Source: Aromatoleum buckelii (GTDB taxonomy: Bacteria; Pseudomonadota; Gammaproteobacteria; Burkholderiales; Rhodocyclaceae). From it: a DNA stretch of 64,000 bases. This document shows positions 24,081 through 33,252 of this stretch, in pieces. Position numbers and translations under genes: made by a program. The notes below the pieces were generated by a model, which searched no databases, had not been told where the DNA came from, and saw only the letters and a program-made list of their open reading frames with translations. The stretch's first letter is position 1. The number at the start of each line of letters is the position of its first letter. The DNA lies in assembly GCF_012910785.2 (NCBI RefSeq), contig NZ_WTVH02000008.1, positions 186,001 through 250,000 on the forward strand. Reading direction: 5' to 3'.

Positions 24081-25211
24081 ATGACGGGACCGATGAATGC
24101 CACCTGGCGCGAGCCGGTGCCGGGAGTCGCCTCAATCGCCGTGTTGCGTCCGAACCAGGTCGGTGACTTCATGTTCGCGCTGCCGGCGCTCGCGGCGCTG
24201 CGTAAAACCTATCCGGCCGCCCGCATCGTCTACCTGGGTCGCGCGTGGCACCAGGAATTCCTCGAAAGCCGCACACCACTCATCGACGAGGTCGTCGTAC
24301 TTCCACCGATACCCGGCGTCGGCGCACCTCCGGACGCAGTCGTGGACGAGGATGCGGTCGAGTCGGCGTGCGAAGCGCTTCGGCGCCGGAATTTCGATAT
24401 CGCCTTCCAGTTCTACGGCGGCGGGCGCCATTCGAATCCGTTCGTCCGCCGCCTCGGCGCGCGTTTGACCGTGGGAGTGAGGGACGGCGACGCCGAGCCG
24501 CTCGACCGCTGGCTGCCGTACGTGCCGTGGCACAACGAGCGCCTGCGGCTTCTCGAGACAGTCGGGCTCGCCGGCGCGCCTCCGGTCGACCTGCAGCCGC
24601 TGCTGCCAGTGCTCGCGCGGGATCGGGCCGAGCTTGCGAAGCGTCTGCGGCTACCAGCTGAGCGGCCGCTGGTGGTGCTCAGTCCGGGCGCGACCGACCC
24701 GCGTCGCATCTGGCCGGTCGAGAAGTTCGCGGCGGTCGCCGACGAGTTCGTGCGAATGGGGGCGTGCGTCGTCGTTCAGGGCGGCGGCCCGGACGACCGA
24801 CGGCTCACCGCGAGCGTCATTGCGGCGATGAGCGAGCCGGCGATCGACGCCGGCGGCTTGTTGACGCTCGACGGTCTCGCGGCGCTGCTCCACCGGGCGC
24901 GCCTCGTCATTGCCAGCGACAGCGGTCCGCTACAGATGGCTCAGGCCGTGGGGACGCTAGCGGCCGGCATCTACTGGTTCGTGAACCTGCTGGTGTCGGG
25001 GCCGCTGACCTCGTACCAGAACCGCTGTGCCGCATCGCTGCGGCGCGCGTGCCCGGTCTGCGGCCAGGACAACCTCACGCGGCGCTGCAAGCACGACCCG
25101 TCCTTCGTGGACGACGTCAGTATCGAAGAGGTGAGGGCGCTCGCACTCGAGTTGTGGAGCCTGGGGGAGGGCGCTTCATCAGAGAGCATGCTTCCCGCCA
25201 TACTTCGCTGA
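24081..25211 (+). CDS. glycosyltransferase family 9 (heptosyltransferase-like)
   Basis: 376 residues. GT9 features: N-terminal Rossmann start IAVLRPNQVGDFMFALPALA (the Gly-Asp pair is the family hallmark), and in the C-terminal nucleotide-binding half VVLSPGATDPRRIWPVEKFA and LVIASDSGPLQMAQAVGTLA. The family transfers heptose or similar sugars from ADP-heptose during lipopolysaccharide core synthesis on the inner face of the inner membrane. A C-terminal cluster CPVCGQDNLTRRCKHDPS has four cysteines spaced like a metal site, found in some members. No other LPS genes are nearby, so the acceptor is unknown. Confidence 0.85.
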   Translation: MTGPMNATWREPVPGVASIAVLRPNQVGDFMFALPALAALRKTYPAARIVYLGRAWHQEFLESRTPLIDEVVVLPPIPGVGAPPDAVVDEDAVESACEALRRRNFDIAFQFYGGGRHSNPFVRRLGARLTVGVRDGDAEPLDRWLPYVPWHNERLRLLETVGLAGAPPVDLQPLLPVLARDRAELAKRLRLPAERPLVVLSPGATDPRRIWPVEKFAAVADEFVRMGACVVVQGGGPDDRRLTASVIAAMSEPAIDAGGLLTLDGLAALLHRARLVIASDSGPLQMAQAVGTLAAGIYWFVNLLVSGPLTSYQNRCAASLRRACPVCGQDNLTRRCKHDPSFVDDVSIEEVRALALELWSLGEGASSESMLPAILR

Positions 25212-25396
25212 CCCGCTTTCGCGCGCCGCTCGCGGTCGAGCGGGGTCCAGCGAGCGAACTCGGCGGCCCGACGGTCTGCTCGATGAGGGGTGCGACGTTC
25301 CGTCACCCTCGGGCAATTGCGCTTCGCTTCGTTCGCGGTGATCAACTTACGGTGGGACTTGGACCTGCAGGAGTGCGCCCGTGCTGGGCGTACAGG

Positions 25397-25421
25397 AAAA
25401 AAACCGGCGGTCAGCCGGTTT
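25397..25421 (-). terminator. rho-independent terminator of tRNA-Arg
   Basis: On the minus strand: GAAACCGGC, loop TGACC, GCCGGTTT followed by TTTT. The 8-bp stem is at 25401-25408/25414-25421. It lies about 80 bases downstream of the tRNA gene. Confidence 0.88.
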
Positions 25422-25501
25422 CTTTACAGCACTCGACAGATCAAAATCGAAACCGCGTTCCCGTGCAACGATTTCAGATTCGACGTAAGTACTTGAATAT
25501 A

Positions 25502-25578
25502 TGGCGCGCCCGGCGCGATTCGAACGCACGACCCCTGCCTTCGGAGGGCAGTACTCTATCCAGCTGAGCTACGGGCGC
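25502..25578 (-). tRNA. tRNA-Arg (anticodon CCG)
   Basis: 77 nucleotides including an encoded CCA end. The acceptor stem GCGCCCG pairs with CGGGCGC. The D-arm is AGCTCAGCTGGATAGAGT and the anticodon stem CTGCC/GGCAG encloses CTCCGAA with anticodon CCG. The T-arm contains GTTCGAATC. A TATAAG box about 35 bases upstream may be the -10 element. The 3' end shows no attachment-site duplication that I can see. Confidence 0.97.
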
Positions 25579-25756
25579 GATGGCGAGCTTGAACTCGCAA
25601 TCAAGCGCGCTAGCTTATACCGGTTTCCCTGCGAAGTCCATGTCAGCCCGGAATAACTTCGGAATCATCCTGCGGCGGTCGGAAGCTTCGACCGGAAACT
25701 CGGCCTCCGCGAGAACCGCTGCAACCAGCGGGTCTTCGGAAGGCGTCCTGCGGGAA

Positions 25757-26272
25757 TCAAGGGGCCGGCGGGATGCGCAGCACCTGGCCTGGGTAGATCT
25801 TGTCCGGGTGGGTCAGCATCGGCTTGTTGGCCTCGAAGATCACGTTGTAGTTGTTCGGGTTGCCGTAATAGGTCTTCGCGATCGCCGACAGGGTATCGCC
25901 GCGCGCGACGGTGTGGAAACGGGCTTCGGGCGCGGCCTGAACGACCGACAGCTGGTCGTCGACTTCGCCGACTCCCTGGACGTTGCCGGCGGCAAGCAGG
26001 ATCTTTTCCTTCGTTGCCTGATCGGGTGCCGAGCCGGACACGGTGACGACGGAGGTCGCGGCGTCGAATTTCACCCCGAGATCGGACGGAGCGAGGTTCA
26101 TTGACGTGATGTACTGCTTGATCGCGTCGGCCGCTTTGGCATTCGCGGCGCTTGTATCTGCCGTTGCCGCAGGAGCGGCCGCGTTTGCCGATGCTGCCGG
26201 GGCAGCCGCCTTGGCCTCGCCGCCGCCGAAGAGTTTCTCGCCGGCATCCTTGATGAACGAAAAGAGTCCCAT
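25757..26272 (-). CDS. BON-LysM domain protein (Kbp/YgaU-like)
   Basis: 171 residues from ATG 26272 (MGLFSFIKDAGEKLFGGG), chosen for the ACGGAGGCAAAG ribosome site; the ORF extends upstream without support. An alanine-rich linker (about 20-50) follows, then a BON domain (about 55-115, LGVKFDAATSVVTVSGSAPD, VQGVGEVDDQLSV) and a C-terminal LysM domain (HTVARGDTLSAIAKTYYGNP, then YPGQVLRIPPAP). E. coli Kbp with this build is a cytoplasmic potassium-binding protein. No signal peptide is seen, which agrees. The alanine-rich linker is longer than in E. coli. Confidence 0.88.
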   Translation of the reverse strand: MGLFSFIKDAGEKLFGGGEAKAAAPAASANAAAPAATADTSAANAKAADAIKQYITSMNLAPSDLGVKFDAATSVVTVSGSAPDQATKEKILLAAGNVQGVGEVDDQLSVVQAAPEARFHTVARGDTLSAIAKTYYGNPNNYNVIFEANKPMLTHPDKIYPGQVLRIPPAP

Positions 26273-26484
26273 CTTTGCCTCCGTCTGGAAAAGTCGCATT
26301 GAACGCATTCAGCATAGACCAGACGGGGTTGAAGGTTTTTACATTTGCATGACTGTTACAACCGCAGCGCTCCCATGCGACGCGATATTTCGGGCGGCCC
26401 AAATCATCCGACATCCGCGGTCCGGCCGATGGGCCCGGATATACTTCGCACCTGGCTCGTCCCCAACCCCAGACAGGAGCAAGC

Positions 26485-26943
26485 ATGTCGAAACCCCGAG
26501 TTCAGTTCGTAAGGCGCCCTGGTCGCCTGATGCTTTCCGCTGTCGCGGCATTCGCCGTCGTCCAGCTTGCCGGCTGCGGCAAACAGGCCGCGCCCGATCC
26601 GGAAACGACCGCGACGCTGATCCAGCCGGTCGCGCGCCTCGACCTGAAAGTCGCGAAAGCGACCCCGGGCAGCCGCAGCGGCGAGGAAATTTACCAAAGC
26701 GTCTGTGTGAGCTGTCATGGCAGTGGCGTGCTCGGCGCGCCGAAAACGGGTGATGCGGCCGCTTGGGCTCCGCGGATCGCCCAAGGATTCGACACGCTGA
26801 CGAAGAATGCGATCAACGGCATTCGCGGGATGCCGCCGCGTGGCGGGGGGGCGGATCTGACGGATATCGAAGTGCAGCGCGCGGTCGCCCATCTTGCGAA
26901 CACCGCGGGCGGGAATTTTACCGAACCGCCGGTCGGTCAATAA
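26485..26943 (+). CDS. monohaem cytochrome c lipoprotein (c5 type), upstream of ttrS
   Basis: 152 residues. The N-terminus is a lipoprotein signal (LMLSAVAAFAVVQLAGC, acylated Cys near residue 31). The haem site CVSCH is near residue 74, with the probable axial Met in NGIRGMPPRGGGADLTDIEV. The layout is that of cytochrome c5/c4-like small electron carriers, anchored in the periplasm. The ATG follows CAGGAGCAAGC. It is 29 bp ahead of the sensor kinase gene and probably co-transcribed with it. It may donate electrons to the tetrathionate reductase or report redox state, but this is inference from position only. Confidence 0.88.
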   Translation: MSKPRVQFVRRPGRLMLSAVAAFAVVQLAGCGKQAAPDPETTATLIQPVARLDLKVAKATPGSRSGEEIYQSVCVSCHGSGVLGAPKTGDAAAWAPRIAQGFDTLTKNAINGIRGMPPRGGGADLTDIEVQRAVAHLANTAGGNFTEPPVGQ

Positions 26944-26972
26944 GCCGGTCATTCCGATAGGAAGGGTGGTCG

Positions 26973-28883
26973 ATGGTCGCCCTTGCCGAGCTTCCGGTAC
27001 CGATCGAACGTTCATTCTCGGTCGGCGCCTTTGCGGGCGCGCGGTTCCTGCGCTGCGTGCTGACCGTTGTCGCTGTCCTGCTCCTGTTCGCAGCTCCCGG
27101 TCTCGCGGCGCCGTCGGCGGGGGCCCCGGCCGGCGAAATCCGCATCGGCGTCCTCGCATTCCTCGGCGCCGAGACGACGGTCGTCGAATGGTCACCGGTT
27201 GTGAAGCACCTCCAGACTGCGCTGCCGGGACGCAAGATCAGTCTCGTGCTGCTCGATCGTCAGGGGCTCGACGATGCCGTTGCAGCCGGCACGGTCGATT
27301 TCATCATCACGAATCCGGGGCACTACATCGAACTCGAAGCCAAGTCCGGCGCCAGCCGGATACTGACGCTCGACGCGAGCCCCGGCCGCGCTCCGGAACG
27401 TGCCATCGGATCGGCCGTGATCACGCGGGCGGATCGCCAGGAGGTTCGCGCGTTCGACGATCTGCGCGGACGACGGGTCGCAATCGTCGCGCGCGAAGGC
27501 TTTGGCGGCTACCAGACAGTGCGTCGCGAACTGGCGTCGCTCGGCATCGACCCTGAACGTGATTTCGCCGAGCTGAAGACCGTCGGTTTTCCGATGAGCC
27601 AGGTCCTCGAGGCAGTCGCGAACGGTGACGCCGATGCAGGGATCGTGCGCGCCTGCCTCCTGGAAAGCCGGCCCGAGTGGGCGACCGCGTTCAGGGTCAT
27701 CGGCATGCGCGACGAACCCGGCTTCCCTTGCGCGACCTCGACCCGGCTTTACCCCGACTGGCCTCTGGCGACGCTTCGCGATACCTCGCCGGCACTGGCA
27801 AAGACGGTCGCAATCGCGCTGCTCGCAATGGCGCCGGACGAGAACGGCATGGCGTGGTCGGTGCCGGCCGATTACCAGTCGGTGCACGAAATGTTTCGCG
27901 AACTGCAGATCGGCCCGTACGCGAACCTGCGCGAGCCGACCCTGATGATGCTGGCCGAGCGCTACTGGCCGTGGGTCGCGTTCCTTGCCGTGCTGCTTTC
28001 GGCGTGGATTCTGTACACGGTGCGTGTCGAGCATCTCGTCCACCTCCGCACCGCCGAGCTTCGCGCAGCGCTCGCCGTGCGCGAGGCGCTGGAGGCGCGG
28101 ATGCGCGCCGGCCAGGAGCAGGCCGACCACCTGGCGCGGCTGTCGGTGCTCGGCGAACTGTCCGGCACGCTCGCCCACGAACTCAACCAGCCGCTCGCGG
28201 CGATCGGGAACTATGCCGAAAGCCTGCACCGGCGCGTCGACAACGGCCGCCTGACCGACGAAGCGGTGCGCGAAGCGTCTTCCGAGATTGCCGGGCAGGC
28301 GGAGCGCGCGGCAACGATCCTCGGACGCATCCGCGGTTTCGCGAAGAAACGGGCCGCCGTGCGCGAGGTCGTCGCGCCGCGCGAGATCGTCGGCGAAGCG
28401 GTGGCGCTGTTCCGCGGCATGCTCGCGAATGCACCGGCGGTCGAGGTGACGGACGAACTGCCGCCGTCGACGAGCGTCGAGGTCGATTCACTGCAGATCC
28501 AGCAGGTCCTTCTGAATCTGCTGAAGAACGGCTACGACGCTGCGCGCGGATTCGGTCCCGAGCGACAACGCCTCATAGTGACGATCAGCCGGGGCGACGG
28601 CAACGTGCGCATCGTCGTGCGGGATTTCGGCACCGGCCTTGACGCGGCAACTCGCGAACGGCTGTTCGAGCCGTTCTTCAGCACGAAACCGGATGGTCTC
28701 GGGCTCGGTCTTTCGATCTGCCGCACGATCGCCGAAGCGCACCGCGGCCGCCTTACCGCCGAGCCGGCCGCCGACGGCCGCGGCGGCGCCGAGTTCATCC
28801 TGAGCCTGCCGCTTTCGACAGCCGCTTCGTCTTCCACGCCCCCTCTTTCGGAGTCCCGTTGCGCCAATGTCCCGGACCGATGA
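26973..28883 (+). CDS. ttrS: sensor histidine kinase with PhnD-like periplasmic domain (TtrS-like)
   Basis: 636 residues. A signal/membrane anchor (CVLTVVAVLLLFAAPGLA) is followed by a periplasmic PhnD-type binding domain (about 50-320: IRIGVLAFLGAETTVVEWSP, DFIITNPGHYIELE, LRGRRVAIVAREGFGGYQTV). A membrane helix (WPWVAFLAVLLSAWILYTV, about 333-350) comes next, then a coiled linker and a kinase core with His in LSGTLAHELNQPLAAIGNYA, N box LLNLLKNGYDAARG and RDFGTGLD / STKPDGLGLGLSI. This build is that of TtrS, the tetrathionate sensor of Salmonella and relatives. The reductase genes ttrBCA 1.3 kb away support the assignment. It overlaps the regulator gene by 17 bp. Confidence 0.85.
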   Translation: MVALAELPVPIERSFSVGAFAGARFLRCVLTVVAVLLLFAAPGLAAPSAGAPAGEIRIGVLAFLGAETTVVEWSPVVKHLQTALPGRKISLVLLDRQGLDDAVAAGTVDFIITNPGHYIELEAKSGASRILTLDASPGRAPERAIGSAVITRADRQEVRAFDDLRGRRVAIVAREGFGGYQTVRRELASLGIDPERDFAELKTVGFPMSQVLEAVANGDADAGIVRACLLESRPEWATAFRVIGMRDEPGFPCATSTRLYPDWPLATLRDTSPALAKTVAIALLAMAPDENGMAWSVPADYQSVHEMFRELQIGPYANLREPTLMMLAERYWPWVAFLAVLLSAWILYTVRVEHLVHLRTAELRAALAVREALEARMRAGQEQADHLARLSVLGELSGTLAHELNQPLAAIGNYAESLHRRVDNGRLTDEAVREASSEIAGQAERAATILGRIRGFAKKRAAVREVVAPREIVGEAVALFRGMLANAPAVEVTDELPPSTSVEVDSLQIQQVLLNLLKNGYDAARGFGPERQRLIVTISRGDGNVRIVVRDFGTGLDAATRERLFEPFFSTKPDGLGLGLSICRTIAEAHRGRLTAEPAADGRGGAEFILSLPLSTAASSSTPPLSESRCANVPDR

Positions 28884-29499
28884 CTGCGTGATCCACGTCG
28901 TGGACGACGACGCGGCGTTCCGCCGCTCTCTCGTCTTCCTTCTCGAATCGGTCGGCTGGGGCGTGTGCGCCTATGCGTCGGCGGAGGAGTTTCTGGCCGC
29001 GCACGAGCGTCCGCCCGCGGACCTCGGCTGCCTCGTGCTCGACATCCGCATGCCGACGATGAGCGGGCTCGAACTGCAGGCGGCGTTGCGCGCGCGCGGC
29101 TGGCAAGCGCCGATCGTGTTCATCACCGGACATGGCGATGTCGAGCTCGCGGTCGAGGCGATGAAGCACGGCGCGAGCGACTTCCTGCAGAAACCCTTCC
29201 GCGACCAGACCCTGCTGGACGCCGTCGCGACGGCGGTGCGCCGCTGCGCCGAGGACCGCTCGCGGACCGCATTGCGGGATGCCGCTTTGGGCTCGCTCGC
29301 GCGCCTGTCGCCGCGCGAACGCGAAGTCGCTCGGCTCGTCGCGCAGGGCCTGCCGAACAAGGTGGTTGCGCGCGAACTCGACATCAGTGAAAAGACGGTG
29401 CATGTGCACCGCCAGCACATCATGGAAAAGACCGAAGTCGGCAGCGCTGCCGAACTCGCGCGCCTGATGCTGCGCGCGAACCCGACTGCGCTGGACTGA
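28867..29499 (+). CDS. ttrR: response regulator of the FixJ/NarL type (TtrR-like)
   Basis: 210 residues. The receiver domain (1-120) shows acidic residues in VVDDDAAFRRSL, phospho-acceptor Asp in LGCLVLDIRMPTMSGLE, Thr in IVFITGHGDVELAVEAMKHG and Lys in DFLQKPFRDQ. The C-terminal LuxR-type HTH is RLSPREREVARLVAQGLPNK, VVARELDISEKTVHVHRQHI. It is translated in overlap with the kinase gene and is expected to activate ttrBCA when tetrathionate is sensed. Binding sites are not identified. Close in sequence style to FixJ, as TtrR is. Confidence 0.85.
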   Translation: MSRTDDCVIHVVDDDAAFRRSLVFLLESVGWGVCAYASAEEFLAAHERPPADLGCLVLDIRMPTMSGLELQAALRARGWQAPIVFITGHGDVELAVEAMKHGASDFLQKPFRDQTLLDAVATAVRRCAEDRSRTALRDAALGSLARLSPREREVARLVAQGLPNKVVARELDISEKTVHVHRQHIMEKTEVGSAAELARLMLRANPTALD

Positions 29500-29534
29500 G
29501 CGAGCGGGGAGGCTCTCCCGCCGGCAGCCGCGGC

Positions 29535-29981
29535 CTAGCGAGCGGACCCGCCGCCCGGACCCATCCCGCCGCCTGGACCCATCCCGCCGCCTGGACCCAT
29601 CCCGCCGCCAGGGCTCGCCCCGCGGGGCCCCATGCGGTCCGCGGGGCCGAGGCGTTCGCGTTGACCGGGATCCATCTGGTTTCCCGGCCCCATCATCCCG
29701 CGGCCACGCATCGGCGGTTCATCCGGGAGCGTGACACCGCGCTCCTTCGCACGCTCCACCATCCGCTCGTGATGCTCGGCGCGGATCTGCTCGCGCTCCT
29801 CGGCGGTGCGCGCCGCGCGCATGCGGTCGCGATGCTCGGCCCGCTCCTGCGGCGTCATGATCTGGGAGCCGTAGATCGGGGTGGTGTCGTCGACCGGCGG
29901 CATGCCGCCGGCCGGTTGAGCGAGCGCGCTGCCGGAAATCCACACCGCGGCCAGCGCGACCAATAACGTCTTGAGTTTCAT
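29535..29981 (-). CDS. small exported protein with Gly-Pro-Met repeats
   Basis: 148 residues from ATG 29981 (MKLKTLLVALAAVWISGSALA), preceded by GATGGAGGTTTCG. A Sec signal peptide is followed by a charged helical middle (IMTPQERAEHRDRMRAARTA, EEREQIRAEHHERMVERAKE). The C-terminus is rich in Gly/Pro/Met with three exact GPGGGM units. The charged helices with methionine and histidine recall small periplasmic metal- or stress-related proteins (Spy/CpxP-like), but I cannot name the family. It stands between ttrR and ttrA, converging on ttrR. Confidence 0.75.
   Translation of the reverse strand: MKLKTLLVALAAVWISGSALAQPAGGMPPVDDTTPIYGSQIMTPQERAEHRDRMRAARTAEEREQIRAEHHERMVERAKERGVTLPDEPPMRGRGMMGPGNQMDPGQRERLGPADRMGPRGASPGGGMGPGGGMGPGGGMGPGGGSAR
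29548..29601. repeat. three tandem 18-bp repeats in coding sequence
   Basis: The unit CCGCCGCCYGGACCCATC occurs three times (29548-29565, 29566-29583, 29584-29601), with a partial fourth. It encodes the GGGMGP repeats at the C-terminus of the exported protein. The first copy differs by one base (CCGG for CTGG). Confidence 0.9.
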
Positions 29982-30146
29982 CGAAACCTCCATCGTCAAG
30001 TTGCTCGGAACCACTTGCACGGTGCCGCGCGGCGCAAATCCGGCAATGTCGCGCCGATGCGATTGCGGCGATCCGCTTCAATTCAATATAGGCCGCCATC
30101 CGTCCCGATCGTCATTATTTTTACATTCGTTTTTTCTATTTTCCGG

Positions 30147-33100
30147 TCAAATCCGCTCGAGCTTGGCCGGCAAACCGTTGCGCACCGCGGTGCCGGCGAC
30201 TGCATCGACCCATATCGCCTCGTTGCCGCGCGTCGGATCGACGAGACCTAGGTCATTGAGGTTGATGCCCGCGCGCAGCTCCGGCCGGTCGGGCTGGCGC
30301 TCGCTGCCGAACTTATGTGCGCGGGCGCCGAGCTCCCGGTGGCCGTAGCCGTGCTCGACTGCCACCACGCCGCGCATCACGCCTTCATGGACGATCACGC
30401 GGCACGTGGCGTGGCCGGCGGGGGTCGCGATGCGGGCTAGATCGCCGGTCGCGAGCCCGAGCCGCGCGGCGTCCGCCGGATGCACGATGACCGGGTTGTC
30501 CGGGTGCAGGCCGGTGATCCGCGTTGCGATGCTGTAGGAGTTCTGCAGCGCGGACTTGTAGCTGACGGCGAGCAGCGGCCAGTCGGCATCGCTGTGCACG
30601 TCTCGCACGGGCGTGCCGTCGGCGAACGCGGGCGGCTGCCAGGTCGCGCAGCCGGTGAAACGGCGGCCCGTGAGGCTGTTCTTCGCACCGCCGACGCTGT
30701 CGTTCCATAGCCAGAGCGCGCCTTTGAAGCGGCTCGTCTGCCATTCCCCGTTCGTTTCGTCCTGCGCCTCTTTCGCCGGCTGGTAACGGCCGCCCCGCGT
30801 GTAGAGAAACGCGACCTTGCGCCATTCGTCAGCTTTCAGCGTCGCTTCGAGCAGCGGTCGCAGGCGCTCGACGCCGGACAGTGCGAGGTCCTCGTCGGTC
30901 GCGTCCCCGACCGGCGCCTTGCCGGCGAACGCTATGTTCGCGCCGCCGCGCAGGTACCAGTCCTCGGGCCGCTCGAGCGCAACGCGCTTGCCGTCGGCGT
31001 CGGCGAGCCCTTCCGGGCCGAAGCCCGGCAGGCCCATCGCTTTCGCCAGCGCGATGAAGAACGTCTCCATGCCGATCGCCTGGCCGTCGGCCGTTTTTGC
31101 GGCCTTCGGCTCGACCACCGGCCAGCGCGCCGTCGTCGCCTTCGTCGGCACGCCGTTCCACGGCGCGGTCCAGCCCCAGCTCTCGTACATCAGCGAGTCC
31201 GGCACGATGTAGTCGGCGAACGCGTTGCTCTCGTTGATCAGCGGATCGACGGAGACGATCAGCGGCAGCTTCTTCGGATCGGCAAGTTCCTTCTCGACGA
31301 GAGCTCGCACGCCGGGGATGCCGTAGAGGGGATTCGCGCTCCACAGCACGAGGGCTTTCAGTCCATACGGGTAGCCGCGCAGCATCGCCGGGAACCATTC
31401 GGTGCCGAGGCCGGGCGCGTTCGGGAACCACGCGTCGCGCGCCGGGTAAGCCTTGCCTGCGGCCTTGCGGCGAGCGAACTCGGCGGATTTCTCGTACGGC
31501 ACGTTGCGTCCGAGCGGCGTGCCGGCGGGCTTGAGCGCCCCGGGGAAGGATTCGAGGTCGTAGCGCGGACCCGCGCCCGCGTCCTTGAAGCCGCCGCCAT
31601 TGACGACGAAGCCGCCTTTCCAGTTCAGGTTGCCGATCAGCGCATTCAGCGTGACGACCGAGTACGCGTTGTAGAAACCGTTGCCGGCCATCATACCGCC
31701 GTGCGCAATCGCGCTCGCCTTGCGGCCGTGGCGGGTGAACTCGTCGGCGAGCCCGATGATGACGGCCTCGGGCACACCGCAGATGTCCGCGTATTCGGCG
31801 ACGCTCAGCTTCAGCGCCGACTCGCGCAGCAGCTCGAACGACGTTTTCACCCCGAGCGCGCTGTCCCCGATCGCCATGGCGCCGGCGGTTTCGAGCGGCG
31901 CCGCAGCGGTTGCGGCCGCGGCAGGCGTGGGCTTGCCGTCGACACCGAGCACGAGGTACGGATCGGCGTCCTGGTACCTGTCCGCTTCGGCGACTGCCAT
32001 GCCGATGTCCGAGCCGCGCAGGAAGCGGCCTTCGCGCGGATGACCCGGTTCGGTGATCACGAGCCAGGACGCGTTCGTGAAGGACGGCTCGCCCGCCGCT
32101 TCCGCAGCCGCAAGGTTTGGCAGCGCCAGATACGCGGTGTTCACCCGGTCATTCTCGAACATCCAGCGCATCATGCCCATGACCAATGCTCCGTCCGTGC
32201 CCGGCCGGATCGGCACCCAGCGCCCGCGCTCACCGGCGGCGCGGTTGTCCGCGTTCGTCAGCACCGGATCGACGACGACGTATTCGAGCCGGCCTTCGCT
32301 GCGCCCTTTCGCGAGCAGCGTTCCGGTGCGCTTGAATGGATTGCCGGCGTTGCCCGGTGCAGTGCCGATGAAGAGCACGAACTCGGCGTTCGTGAGATCC
32401 GGTTTCGCGTGCGGCATCTTCTTCAGGTCGCCGAACAGCGCGCCCGAACCCGAGCGATACGCGCCGCCGCAGTACGAGCCATGGCCGATGAAGTTCAGCG
32501 TGCCGTACGACTGGTTCCAGAAGCGGCGCGCGAACGCTTCGCGGCCGTCATTGACGCTCGTCCACACCGCGACCTGATTGACTTTCGCGCCGAGCTGCGG
32601 CGCTTCCGCATCGATCGGCCCGTTCAGGTCGCGCAGCGCCCGTAGCCCGTCGACATGCCCTTCGCCGAACAGGTCGCCGCCTTCGACGAGCTCGCGGACG
32701 AGTTGCTTGAACGGGATCGGCTGCCACTGGCCGGAGTTGCGCGGACCGACGCGCTTCAACGGCGTCAGCACGCGGAACGGGGAGTTCATCTGGTCCATCG
32801 CCGCGTTGCCGCGGCCGCACGCGGTCGAGCGGCCGGCGAGGCCCTTGTCCTGGAAGCGCGACAGCGCGACGAAGCTTTCCTTCACCGACGCCTTCATCGG
32901 CAGGTGCGGCTCGGTCGACAGCGGGCTGTACGGGTTGCCGGCGACGCGGATGACGTTGCCGGTCGTCTTGTCGACACGGACCCGAATGCCGCACTGGGTC
33001 GTGCAGCCGAGGCAGCCGGTGTAGCTGACCTGCTGGTTCGGGTTCGGATGCAGTTCGCCGGTTTCGGCATCGACCGTGAATTCCGGCTCGGCCGAGCGGC

Positions 33101-33230
33101 CATGGAGGTTGTGCGCCTGCGGTTCGTCCCCGACGAGGCCGGACATCATGCGGCCCAGCGTCTGCGAGAACCCCGCGGCGAAGACGGCGAGGCCACCGGC
33201 GGCGATCAGTTCGCGACGTTCGATTTTCAT
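30147..33230 (-). CDS. ttrA: tetrathionate reductase catalytic subunit A
   Basis: 1027 residues. Molybdopterin (DMSO-reductase family) enzyme. The N-terminus has a Tat-like signal (KIERRELIAAGGLAVFAAG). The [4Fe-4S] site is YTGCLGCTTQCGIRVRV with the fourth Cys in RSTACGRGNAAM. The Mo ligand is Cys in FIGHGSYCGGAYRSGSG, as in TtrA proteins. Cofactor segments such as LWSANPLYGIPGVRALVE and the C-terminal domain HPADAARLGLATGDLARIAT are present. It reduces tetrathionate to thiosulfate in the periplasm. Last gene of ttrB-ttrC-ttrA. The length agrees with about 1020 residues for the Salmonella enzyme. Confidence 0.9.
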   Translation of the reverse strand: MKIERRELIAAGGLAVFAAGFSQTLGRMMSGLVGDEPQAHNLHGRSAEPEFTVDAETGELHPNPNQQVSYTGCLGCTTQCGIRVRVDKTTGNVIRVAGNPYSPLSTEPHLPMKASVKESFVALSRFQDKGLAGRSTACGRGNAAMDQMNSPFRVLTPLKRVGPRNSGQWQPIPFKQLVRELVEGGDLFGEGHVDGLRALRDLNGPIDAEAPQLGAKVNQVAVWTSVNDGREAFARRFWNQSYGTLNFIGHGSYCGGAYRSGSGALFGDLKKMPHAKPDLTNAEFVLFIGTAPGNAGNPFKRTGTLLAKGRSEGRLEYVVVDPVLTNADNRAAGERGRWVPIRPGTDGALVMGMMRWMFENDRVNTAYLALPNLAAAEAAGEPSFTNASWLVITEPGHPREGRFLRGSDIGMAVAEADRYQDADPYLVLGVDGKPTPAAAATAAAPLETAGAMAIGDSALGVKTSFELLRESALKLSVAEYADICGVPEAVIIGLADEFTRHGRKASAIAHGGMMAGNGFYNAYSVVTLNALIGNLNWKGGFVVNGGGFKDAGAGPRYDLESFPGALKPAGTPLGRNVPYEKSAEFARRKAAGKAYPARDAWFPNAPGLGTEWFPAMLRGYPYGLKALVLWSANPLYGIPGVRALVEKELADPKKLPLIVSVDPLINESNAFADYIVPDSLMYESWGWTAPWNGVPTKATTARWPVVEPKAAKTADGQAIGMETFFIALAKAMGLPGFGPEGLADADGKRVALERPEDWYLRGGANIAFAGKAPVGDATDEDLALSGVERLRPLLEATLKADEWRKVAFLYTRGGRYQPAKEAQDETNGEWQTSRFKGALWLWNDSVGGAKNSLTGRRFTGCATWQPPAFADGTPVRDVHSDADWPLLAVSYKSALQNSYSIATRITGLHPDNPVIVHPADAARLGLATGDLARIATPAGHATCRVIVHEGVMRGVVAVEHGYGHRELGARAHKFGSERQPDRPELRAGINLNDLGLVDPTRGNEAIWVDAVAGTAVRNGLPAKLERI

Positions 33231-33252
33231 GATGAGTGTCCCGTGATTCGAA

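Noticed and set aside
25212-25501. Integrated element or attachment site at tRNA-Arg
   Set aside because: No integrase gene, no second copy of the tRNA 3' end; only a terminator is seen behind the tRNA.
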